Positions 1 through 6,112 of a stretch of 10,563 nucleotides of DNA are shown in pieces. A program made the position numbers and the translations under genes. Positions within the stretch are counted from its first letter, which is position 1. Every line of letters starts with the position of its first letter. Source of the DNA: an uncultured Paraprevotella sp. Its GTDB lineage: Bacteria; Bacteroidota; Bacteroidia; Bacteroidales; Bacteroidaceae. The notes under the pieces were generated by a model. It was not told the origin of the DNA. It saw only the letters and a list, made by a program, of their open reading frames with translations, and searched no databases. Location of the stretch: assembly GCA_900770805.1 (NCBI GenBank), contig CAAGLP010000053.1, positions 1 through 10,563 of the forward strand, given 5' to 3'.

Positions 1-482
1 CGTATGATTATGGTGTTATCGTATTTGTCCTTTGTCCTTATGCCGTGCTGCGCATCGTGTCGGAAAGCCTGTATCTGCCTGAGAATGGAGAGTACATGCC
101 ATGCAACACCAAGTAAATAGATACAATAAGGAATTATGTGCCACGGAAATGTGGCATTGGAGGAGGGGATGTCCCCTTTTGTTATCTGTGTGGCAGAGGG
201 ATGGGGTACTTTCTCCGTGTCCTTGCTGGCTTGTGAGTATGCCTCAGGAATATTCTCCCAACCATCTGCGGAGAGTTTGTCGGCAGGACGGTATGCCCAT
301 TCTGGCATGAAGGGCGATTTGTCTATCCTAACTTGACAGGCAGGCAACAACAATGATGATACGAGTATGACAAGCAGCATGCCACGGTTGAATTTGTGGA
401 ACGTCTCACGGCTCAAGAGCACGAAGAAGCACCCATAGAGCACGGATAGCAGTATAGCAGATTTCAGCAGGAAGTATATCAT
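1..482 (-). CDS. M56-family (BlaR1/MecR1-like) membrane sensor peptidase, N-terminal part, cut by window edge
   Basis: The minus-strand frame is open from an ATG at 482 to the window edge (160 complete codons), with an in-frame TGA 18 bases upstream of that ATG, so this is the first possible start. The protein begins MIYFLLKSAILLSVLYG, giving a first membrane helix at about residues 2-24. A second follows at about 34-50, then a polar stretch at about 51-112 and a third helix around 114-135. This N-terminal pattern is typical of Bacteroidetes M56 proteins. It lies 18 bases after the blaI-type repressor gene, the standard pairing in which the membrane metalloprotease senses a signal and triggers repressor cleavage. 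The zinc-binding HExxH motif and any C-terminal sensor domain would lie beyond the left edge and cannot be seen. In Bacteroidetes such proteins often carry TonB-like C-termini rather than penicillin-binding domains, so the signal is unknown. Family is fairly sure; ligand is not assignable. Confidence 0.82.
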   Translation of the reverse strand, partial: MIYFLLKSAILLSVLYGCFFVLLSRETFHKFNRGMLLVILVSSLLLPACQVRIDKSPFMPEWAYRPADKLSADGWENIPEAYSQASKDTEKVPHPSATQITKGDIPSSNATFPWHIIPYCIYLLGVAWHVLSILRQIQAFRHDAQHGIRTKDKYDNTIII

Positions 483-500
483 AAGCCAACATGTTGTATT

Positions 501-959
501 TCATCGCCCGTTGTGATGAATGTCGTTTACCGGAGCAAGGGATTGTGTGTCCATGCTTTCAGTTGGATTCATTCTCACCATTTGCATGATTTCCATTAGT
601 TCTTCATCCGTGATGTCCTCTGTACGGATGAGGAAAGAGAAAAGTTTCTTGGTGGAATTTCCGAAGAGCGCGTCCTTCACGTCATCCATTACATTTATTA
701 TATATTTCTCGCGTGTGAATACAGGAGAAAAGACGAAGCAACGTTTGCTTCCTTCCTTTTTGAAGTGCTCCACATAGCCCTTGGCTTCTATGATTTTCAG
801 GAAGGTGGCAATGGTGGTGTATGCAGGACGAGGCTCAGGATAGCGCTCTATAATCTCATGTATCGTTAGCGCCTCCGTGGCATCCCACAGCACGTTCATC
901 ACCTCCATTTCTGCTTTGGTCAGCGGGCGCAGGTCATTTCTCTTCTTCATATCCTTCAT
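501..959 (-). CDS. BlaI/MecI-family winged-helix transcriptional repressor
   Basis: This gene encodes a cytoplasmic DNA-binding repressor of the BlaI/MecI/CopY family. From the ATG at 959 it is 152 residues. The winged-helix domain starts with LTKAEMEVMNVLWD and continues through the recognition region AYTTIATFLKIIEAKGYV and the wing KKEGSKRCFVFSPV. The C-terminal half (TREKYIINVMDD onward) is the dimerisation arm that the partner protease usually cleaves. A longer reading frame from a GTG at 986 exists, but a TAAATTTG -7 box at 981-974 lies just downstream of that GTG, so transcription should start after it. I therefore choose 959; an ATG at 950 is also possible. The M56 sensor gene follows by 18 bases, so the two form one regulatory operon. 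Autoregulation is expected from the family. The regulon is unknown; divergent mntP and the nearby serine hydrolase are candidates by position only. Confidence 0.88.
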   Translation of the reverse strand: MKDMKKRNDLRPLTKAEMEVMNVLWDATEALTIHEIIERYPEPRPAYTTIATFLKIIEAKGYVEHFKKEGSKRCFVFSPVFTREKYIINVMDDVKDALFGNSTKKLFSFLIRTEDITDEELMEIMQMVRMNPTESMDTQSLAPVNDIHHNGR

Positions 960-973
960 TGGTTTTGACACCG

Positions 974-981
974 CAAATTTA
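974..981 (-). promoter_or_regulatory. Bacteroidetes -7 promoter box for the blaI/M56 operon
   Basis: Read on the minus strand the sequence is TAAATTTG, an exact match to the TAnnTTTG -7 box of Bacteroidetes housekeeping promoters. No clean -33 TTTG sits at the usual 19-21 base distance; that place is occupied by the inverted repeat at 993-1008. Transcription would start near 966-970, giving a leader of only about 7-11 bases to the ATG at 959. This argues against the upstream GTG at 986 as the start. Confidence 0.55.
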
Positions 982-992
982 GGCACTTCCTG

Positions 993-1008
993 TTTCTCGG
1001 GCGAGAAA
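993..1008. promoter_or_regulatory. Inverted repeat overlapping the blaI -33 region, candidate operator
   Basis: Seven-base perfect arms TTTCTCG and CGAGAAA flank a GG centre. The repeat covers the place where the -33 element of the blaI promoter should be, a common site for an autoregulatory operator. It does not match the TACAnnTGTA core known for Firmicutes BlaI/MecI, so assigning it to this repressor is inference from position alone. Confidence 0.35.
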
Positions 1009-1051
1009 AATATGAAAAGGCCCAGAGGACAATACGGTTTTTTAACGTTTG

Positions 1052-1064
1052 TTATTAGTAATAA
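1052..1064. repeat. A/T-rich perfect palindrome in the blaI-mntP intergenic region
   Basis: TTATTA-G-TAATAA is a perfect 13-base palindrome about midway between the two divergent genes. It resembles the outer half-sites of Gram-positive BlaI operators (TATTAC...GTAATA) but lacks their central bases. It could be a second regulator site; an A/T-rich palindrome of this size can also arise by chance. Confidence 0.25.
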
Positions 1065-1184
1065 GCCGTGGATTCTTAGTAGTTAACGCTTGCGATGCGT
1101 GCAGATTTCTTGAGAATCCGAAATAAATCATGGGATATTTCCAGATAATCTTACTCTTGACACAGATAATACATTGCCCCGTCC

Positions 1185-1216
1185 CTTGGCAATGCAATGA
1201 AAAATGCCTATCTTTG
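1185..1216 (+). promoter_or_regulatory. Bacteroidetes-type promoter of mntP
   Basis: CTTG at 1185-1188 (-33) is followed after 20 bases by TATCTTTG at 1209-1216 (-7), a near-perfect match to the Bacteroidetes consensus. Transcription should start about 1221-1224, just before the ATG at 1225, so the mRNA would be leaderless or nearly so. This leaves no room for the yybP-ykoY manganese riboswitch that often precedes mntP in other bacteria. It also excludes the in-frame ATG at 1204 as the start. Confidence 0.7.
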
Positions 1217-1224
1217 CAAGCGTA

Positions 1225-1779
1225 ATGGGAATAATAGAAGTACTTTTGATTGCCGTTGGCGTCAGTATGGATGCCTTTGCCGTGTCCATAGCCAAGGGAA
1301 TATCTGCCCGTAGGGTAGGGTGGAGGCATGCCCTTTTGGCAGGATTGTGGTTTGGCGGTTTCCAGGCATTGATGCCATGTATAGGTTATTTTCTTGGTCT
1401 AGGTTTTTCTACATTCATAGGACAGTGGGATCATTGGGTGGCATGGTTGTTGCTAACCCTCATAGGCGCCAATATGGTCAAGGAATCCTTTTCAAAGGAA
1501 GAGGAAGGCGTTGCCCATGGTTTTGGTTTTTGGCATATGCTGACTCTGGCAATCGCTACAAGTATAGATGCCCTTGCCGTAGGCGTTTCATTCGCCTTTC
1601 TTGAAATGTCGATATGGATGCCTATTGCCATTATAGGTCTGACTACAATGTTGTTTTCTATTGCTGGTGTGCTCTTGGGTAAGAAAGTAGGTGAACGTTT
1701 CAAGTCCAAGGCAGAACTTGTCGGTGGTCTTGTTCTTATAGCAATAGGTATCAAGATACTATGGGAGCATGCAATGTGA
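1225..1779 (+). CDS. mntP: Manganese efflux pump MntP
   Basis: This is an inner-membrane Mn(II) exporter of the MntP (DUF204) family that lowers toxic cytoplasmic manganese. From the ATG at 1225 it has 184 residues, close to the usual family length of about 185-190. The family's internal duplication is visible: SMDAFAVSIAKG (about residues 14-25) in the first half and SIDALAVGVSFA (113-124) in the second. The acidic membrane residues D16 and D115 correspond to those needed for transport in E. coli MntP. About six hydrophobic helices are seen, and the C-terminus GIKILWEH is typical. An in-frame ATG at 1204 would add seven residues but lies upstream of the -7 box, so it is rejected. The gene is divergent from the blaI-type repressor; whether that repressor or a manganese-responsive one controls it is not evident. 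Confidence 0.93.
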   Translation: MGIIEVLLIAVGVSMDAFAVSIAKGISARRVGWRHALLAGLWFGGFQALMPCIGYFLGLGFSTFIGQWDHWVAWLLLTLIGANMVKESFSKEEEGVAHGFGFWHMLTLAIATSIDALAVGVSFAFLEMSIWMPIAIIGLTTMLFSIAGVLLGKKVGERFKSKAELVGGLVLIAIGIKILWEHAM

Positions 1780-1875
1780 GAGCTTTGAACTTTCGGCTGA
1801 ACATTGTGTAATGGCAGAGTGACTATAATAGGATCGGATAAATAGAAATGAAAACACTTAAACTAATATAAGATT

Positions 1876-3105
1876 ATGAAGAACAGAATATTTGTGTTTG
1901 TGTTATCGCTCTTTGTGGTGCTGGTGGTGAGTGGCCAGTCTCCCAAAGTGCGCGAGTCTAACACATCTTATGCGCGCGAGGCATTGCAGACGTATGTGGA
2001 GAGCGGACGTCTGGCAGGTGCCATCAGTGTGTTTTACAAAGACGGAGTTCAAGAGACATGTTGTATAGGTTATGCCGATGTGGCACAGAAACGCCCTATC
2101 AAGATGGACAACGTGTTCATGCAATGCTCGCAGACAAAAGGATTCTGTGGCGTGACTATAGCCAAGTTGGTGGAACAAGGACTATTGTCTTTGGATGATC
2201 CCGTGCACAAGTATCTGCCCGAATTCAAGACCCTCTGGGTGGAGGTGCAGAACAAGGACGGCGTGCGTGTGCTACATAAGGCAAAGAACGTGCTCACCGT
2301 GCGCATGGTGATGAACCATACGGGAGGGTTCCCCTTTGAGGTAAGTGCCAAACGCAACGATGTGCGTGGTGGCGGATGGAGTGGTGGGGCCCCCTTGCGT
2401 CAGGTGGCATCCATAGCGGCAGAGACACCCTTGGGATTTGAACCCGGCACACGCGAAAGATATTCCAACACAGGTATAGACATAGGTGCCGCCATTGTGG
2501 AGGTGATAACTGGCATGAAGTGGGAGCAGTACCTAAAGCAGGAAGTGCTGGATCCACTGGGGATGAAGAGCACATGGTTCTGGCCTTCGGACAAACAGTT
2601 GAAGAAGAAGATAGAACTCTATCAAACCCAGAACAACGCGCCTGCCGTGTGGGTGGAGGAGAATCCATGGCAGCAGCGCCCATACAACGATTCGCACGTC
2701 TTTGCCTCGGCTGGTGCAGGTCTGTGGACGAATGCCAATGATCAGCTTAAGTTTTACAAGATGTTGATGAACCTGGGCATCGGCGACAATGGTGTGCGCA
2801 TACTGAAGGAGGAAACCGTCAAGGAACTCCTTGCCGTAACTACTCGTCCTCAAAACATGAGTGGCTATTCCCTGGGTTTATATGCGCCCAAGCAGGATAA
2901 CGAGAACGGTTGGTTTGGCCATGGAGGAGCATGGGGAACGAACTGCTCCGTGAATTGGCACAAGAAAGAATTAAAGTTGTGGGTGATACAATGTTCTGGT
3001 GGTGGCCAACCTTGGCAGAAGGACGTGGACAAGGCGGCAGAAAAGTTCTTTGCCCAACCCTTCGATAGTTCTGCCGCTAATGCCTATACGGGCAGGACAA
3101 AGTAA
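1876..3105 (+). CDS. Exported serine hydrolase of the class C beta-lactamase/CubicO family (PF00144)
   Basis: The 409-residue protein has a signal peptide (hydrophobic residues 5-19, probable cleavage after VSG before Gln21) and no lipobox, so it is likely periplasmic. Active-site motifs of the family are in order: SQTK (Ser85 nucleophile, Lys88 base), YSN (196-198) and HGG (349-351) in place of the KTG box of true class C beta-lactamases. The HxG form is more usual in the esterase, D-amino-peptidase and uncharacterised branches, so antibiotic hydrolysis should not be assumed. Cys84 directly precedes the nucleophile, and there are six cysteines in the mature protein (62, 63, 84, 91, 357, 373), which could form disulfides. 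The start is the first ATG after an A-rich leader. It lies 96 bases after mntP, with no clear promoter match between them, and is followed by a convergent tRNA. Substrate unknown. Confidence 0.85.
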   Translation: MKNRIFVFVLSLFVVLVVSGQSPKVRESNTSYAREALQTYVESGRLAGAISVFYKDGVQETCCIGYADVAQKRPIKMDNVFMQCSQTKGFCGVTIAKLVEQGLLSLDDPVHKYLPEFKTLWVEVQNKDGVRVLHKAKNVLTVRMVMNHTGGFPFEVSAKRNDVRGGGWSGGAPLRQVASIAAETPLGFEPGTRERYSNTGIDIGAAIVEVITGMKWEQYLKQEVLDPLGMKSTWFWPSDKQLKKKIELYQTQNNAPAVWVEENPWQQRPYNDSHVFASAGAGLWTNANDQLKFYKMLMNLGIGDNGVRILKEETVKELLAVTTRPQNMSGYSLGLYAPKQDNENGWFGHGGAWGTNCSVNWHKKELKLWVIQCSGGGQPWQKDVDKAAEKFFAQPFDSSAANAYTGRTK

Positions 3106-3188
3106 GATGGTAAGCATAAGATAATGTTTATAGCCTCCTTGCCACCCATAGACGCATAGCGATTCCCGATGGGGAGGCATAAAAATAA

Positions 3189-3221
3189 GGCGGAGATAAC
3201 TCATTTGAAGTTATCTCCGCC
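3189..3221 (-). terminator. Intrinsic terminator of the tRNA-Thr gene
   Basis: A perfect 13-base-pair stem (GGCGGAGATAACT with its complement) closes a 7-base loop. On the minus strand it is followed by TTATTTTTA, a good U-tract. It starts about 10 bases past the end of the tRNA. On the plus strand the following bases are only weakly T-rich, so it would be a poorer terminator for the convergent serine hydrolase gene, though it may still act from that side. Confidence 0.85.
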
Positions 3222-3231
3222 GTCGTTTCTG

Positions 3232-3303
<72 letters not shown>

Positions 3304-3314
3304 GAAATCGGGTG

Positions 3315-3345
3315 CAAAGGTATGATAAATTTGGGAGAGTGCAAA
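3315..3345 (-). promoter_or_regulatory. Consensus Bacteroidetes promoter of tRNA-Thr
   Basis: On the minus strand TTTG (3345-3342) is followed after exactly 19 bases by TACCTTTG (3322-3315). This matches both boxes and the spacing of the Bacteroidetes housekeeping promoter. The predicted transcription start, near 3308-3311, leaves only a 5-8 base leader before the mature tRNA 5' end at 3303. Confidence 0.85.
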
Positions 3346-3393
3346 GCGATTGGGCCTTTTTTTGCTTGCTTCGGCCTACTTTTCTTTTAATAC

Positions 3394-3425
3394 ATTGTAA
3401 AGGAATGCGTATTTTCATAACTTTA
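3394..3425 (+). promoter_or_regulatory. Probable promoter of the GH95 fucosidase gene
   Basis: ATTG at 3394-3397 is followed after 20 bases by TAACTTTA at 3418-3425, which matches TAnnTTTG except at the last base. The predicted start near 3431 gives a leader of about 65 bases, A/T-rich near the gene and without a Shine-Dalgarno sequence. This is the only convincing promoter found upstream of the GH95-nan block on this strand. Confidence 0.5.
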
Positions 3426-3498
3426 TGCGTGAATTTGTGTCTATAGGCACTTCCTGAGTATAGACAATAATAATAACCTAAATAAACTAAGCTCTAAA

Positions 3499-5967
3499 AT
3501 GAAGAGAAAATCTATGAGAAACGGGCTAAGAAATTGTGCCCTGGCAATGTCGTTCTTGGCCGCAATGTCGGCGGGTGCGAATGATTTTACCCCCAAGAAT
3601 CCCATGACCATGTGGTACGATGTTCCTGCCACAGCAACAGGAGTGAAAAACGTCTGGATGGAATATTCTCTGCCTATCGGAAACGGTCAATTGGGCGGAA
3701 GCCTGTTCGGAGGTCTGAACAAGGATGAAATCCAATTCAATGAGAAGACCCTGTGGACGGGTAAAACCAGCGATATGCAGGGCTATGGTGCCGGTTATGG
3801 CCAGTACAAGAACTTCGGTAGTATCTATGTTGAGGATCTCAGCGGTGTATTCCTTCCTGGTAAGGATGGAGATGTGAAGGACTATGTTCGTAGCTTGGAC
3901 TTGCAGGAAGGTATTGGACGTGTGATTTGTAGCAGTGACCAGCACATGACCAGTTATGACCGCACATATTTTGTGAGCAACCCTGATAAGGTGATGGTGG
4001 CACGATATACCGCTACTGGCAAGAAGAAACTTCATTTGCTGTTCTCTTTCGCTCCTGGCAGGGATATCAATGCCAGTCCTGTTACATATGCGACGGATGC
4101 TGCTAGCTTGCCCTATGCAAACTTTAATGGACAATTGGAGACCGTTGCCTATCAGGCTACTATGCGTGTAGTGCCCGTTGGTGGCGGACACGTATTGGCT
4201 AGAAAGAATGGTATAGAGGTGGTTGGTGCCACTGAGGTGGTAATGTACATGGCTGCTGGTACCGACTTTGCACCCAATGCCAAGAGCCGTACCACAGGTG
4301 TATCTATTGCTGACCTGGGCAAGGAGATGATGGGCCGTGTGGATGCCGCATGCAAGAAGGGCTTCCCACGCATTATGGCTGACCATGTTGCCAACTTCAA
4401 AACTTATACCGGCCGTGTGTCACTTGACCTGAATGCCAAGAGCAATCGTCCTACCAACGAGCTTATTGACCACTACAATACACTGAAGAATCTGGACGAT
4501 CCTGAGGCTCGCTTCCTGGAGCAGTTGTACTTCCATTATGGTCGTTATCTGGCTATCTCCAGCAACCGCGAACTCATGGCTCCCAACAACCTGCAGGGTA
4601 TCTGGAACAATGTGAGCAATGCTCCCTGGAACTCAGACATACACACCAACATCAACATACAGATGAACTATTGGCCCACAGAGCCTACCAACCTGAGCGA
4701 ACTGCATCTTCCTCTGCTTGACTACATCATACAGAATGCTGGTGACGAGAACTGGAAGAAGGCGGCCAAGAAGTATGCTGGCGTGGAGAAGGGCTGGACG
4801 GTATTTACCGAGAGCAGCCTGTTCGGCGGCATGAGTATCTGGGGTACCAACTACTTCGTTGCCAATGCGTGGTATTGCACACACTTGTGGCAGCACTATC
4901 GCTATACTCTTGACAAGGCTTTCCTTGCCAAGGCCTTCCCTGCTATGTGGTCTTGTGCCGAGTTCTGGTTCGAGCGCATGAAGGTGGCTCAGGATGGCAC
5001 ATACGAGGCTCCTGATGAGTATAGCGCTGAGCAGAATTCACATCCCAAGGAAGACGGTACTGCTCATGCACAGCAGTTGATTTACAACCTGTTGCTTTGT
5101 GTAGACGAGGCCCAGAGCGTGTTGGGTAATAAGGTAACCGGTCTTTCCAAGGAGGACATCGCCAAGTTGAAGAACTATCTGGAGAAGACAGACAGAGGTT
5201 TGCACACCGAGGTGTACGATGCACGCACTGACAAACACCGCGGTTGGGTGGACGGACGCAATGGCATTAACAAGGGCGATATAATTCTGCGCGAATGGAA
5301 GTATAGCCCTTACCATGTGAGCGATGACCCCGACCATCGTCACATGAGCCATCTGATGGCACTTTATCCTCTGACACAGATAGCACCCACAAGTCCTTAT
5401 TTCCAGCCAGCCGTTAACTCACTGAAACTTCGTGGCGATGCTGCTACTGGTTGGTCAATGGGTTGGAAGGTAAATCTTTGGGCACGTGCTTTGGATGGTG
5501 ATCATGCACACCTGATTTTGAAGAACGCTTTGCGTCACTCTACTGATTATGGTTTGAATCAGTATGCCGGTGGTGTTTACTACAACCTCTACGATGCACA
5601 TGCACCTTTCCAGATTGATGGTAACTTTGGTTGTTGTGCAGGTATTGCCGAGATGCTTCTGCAGAGCCATACCGACACTCTGCAACTCCTTCCCGCAATG
5701 CCCTCAACATGGGAGGCAAAAGGTCATGTTCATGGTTTGAAGGCCGTAGGTAACTTCACCGTAGATCAGGACTGGAAGCAGGGCAAACTTACCGTTGTCA
5801 GCGTGAAGAGCCATGCCGGCCAGCCTCTCTACATCCAGTATCCCGGTATCGCAAGCAAGACCATGCGCAACTCTGCTGGCAAGAAGGTTAAGTTCAAGGC
5901 CAAGGATGCCAATACCATCGTTGTAAGCAAGACCAAGGTAGGGGAGACCTATACCATAGAAATGTAA
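3499..5967 (+). CDS. GH95 alpha-L-fucosidase, exported
   Basis: Glycoside hydrolase family 95, typically an inverting alpha-1,2-L-fucosidase that removes terminal fucose from mucin, milk or blood-group glycans. At 822 residues it has the usual length. A signal peptide (about residues 14-27, ending AGA before Asn28) without lipobox suggests a periplasmic enzyme. The N-terminal beta domain has the family opening LPIGNGQLGGSLFGG and NEKTLWTG (residues 58-88). The (alpha/alpha)6 barrel has NNLQGIWN (363-370) and TNINIQMNYWP (383-393), whose Asn384 and Asn386 match the two asparagines that activate water in Bifidobacterium AfcA. Glu511 in EYSAEQ is the probable general acid, and Asp707 in FQIDGNFG matches AfcA Asp766. 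All key residues are therefore kept. Some GH95 enzymes prefer alpha-L-galactose, which cannot be excluded here. An ATG at 3514 could also start the protein. The nan genes follow 145 bases downstream in the same direction. Confidence 0.93.
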   Translation: MKRKSMRNGLRNCALAMSFLAAMSAGANDFTPKNPMTMWYDVPATATGVKNVWMEYSLPIGNGQLGGSLFGGLNKDEIQFNEKTLWTGKTSDMQGYGAGYGQYKNFGSIYVEDLSGVFLPGKDGDVKDYVRSLDLQEGIGRVICSSDQHMTSYDRTYFVSNPDKVMVARYTATGKKKLHLLFSFAPGRDINASPVTYATDAASLPYANFNGQLETVAYQATMRVVPVGGGHVLARKNGIEVVGATEVVMYMAAGTDFAPNAKSRTTGVSIADLGKEMMGRVDAACKKGFPRIMADHVANFKTYTGRVSLDLNAKSNRPTNELIDHYNTLKNLDDPEARFLEQLYFHYGRYLAISSNRELMAPNNLQGIWNNVSNAPWNSDIHTNINIQMNYWPTEPTNLSELHLPLLDYIIQNAGDENWKKAAKKYAGVEKGWTVFTESSLFGGMSIWGTNYFVANAWYCTHLWQHYRYTLDKAFLAKAFPAMWSCAEFWFERMKVAQDGTYEAPDEYSAEQNSHPKEDGTAHAQQLIYNLLLCVDEAQSVLGNKVTGLSKEDIAKLKNYLEKTDRGLHTEVYDARTDKHRGWVDGRNGINKGDIILREWKYSPYHVSDDPDHRHMSHLMALYPLTQIAPTSPYFQPAVNSLKLRGDAATGWSMGWKVNLWARALDGDHAHLILKNALRHSTDYGLNQYAGGVYYNLYDAHAPFQIDGNFGCCAGIAEMLLQSHTDTLQLLPAMPSTWEAKGHVHGLKAVGNFTVDQDWKQGKLTVVSVKSHAGQPLYIQYPGIASKTMRNSAGKKVKFKAKDANTIVVSKTKVGETYTIEM

Positions 5968-5975
5968 TAAAAGAG

Positions 5976-6031
5976 ACGTCGTGTTGTTTGAGCCGTCTCA
6001 TCGTGTTGTATGAGGCTAGACAACACGACGT
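5976..6031 (+). repeat. Long inverted repeat with internal direct repeats between the GH95 gene and nanA
   Basis: ACGTCGTGTTGT (5976-5987) and its exact complement ACAACACGACGT (6020-6031) form a 12-base-pair stem around a 32-base interior. The interior itself can pair: AGCC/GGCT (5991-5994, 6014-6017) and TCAT/ATGA (5998-6001, 6010-6013), leaving an 8-base loop. A second copy of TCGTGTTGT sits at 6001-6009, so the right arm could pair with either copy. GAGACG (5973-5978) can alternatively pair with CGTCTC (5994-5999), which would break the long stem. No U-tract follows, so this is not a standard intrinsic terminator. It begins 8 bases after the GH95 stop codon and may set relative expression or mRNA stability of the two parts. 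Confidence 0.6.
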
Positions 6032-6112
6032 ATTTCCTGATACAATACATTGTCTTCTGACGGAAGATGCAAACAATAAATAGAATCAAAATTTAAATAA
6101 AAACATATCGTT

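Noticed and set aside
101..336. Two small plus-strand frames at the left edge
   Set aside because: They lie opposite the partial M56 gene, whose minus-strand frame is continuous and shows proper family features.
1042..1329. 95-codon minus-strand frame spanning the blaI-mntP spacer and the start of mntP
   Set aside because: It overlaps the mntP promoter and the conserved mntP N-terminus, and the translation has no recognisable family.
3133..3178. GCCTCC/GGAGGC inverted repeat as a terminator for the serine hydrolase gene
   Set aside because: The stem is only six base pairs around a 34-base interior, and the plus strand continues with A-rich rather than T-rich sequence. It is not a convincing intrinsic terminator.
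3526..4386. 286-codon minus-strand open frame inside the GH95 gene
   Set aside because: It is fully antisense to a well-supported conserved gene, has no recognisable domain and an unusual His/Thr/Ile-rich composition. It results from the codon bias of the real gene leaving few antisense stops.
6040..6112. Separate promoter directly before nanA
   Set aside because: I searched for TAnnTTTG with a TTG-type box 19-21 bases upstream and found no match in this A/T-rich stretch. A non-consensus promoter cannot be excluded.
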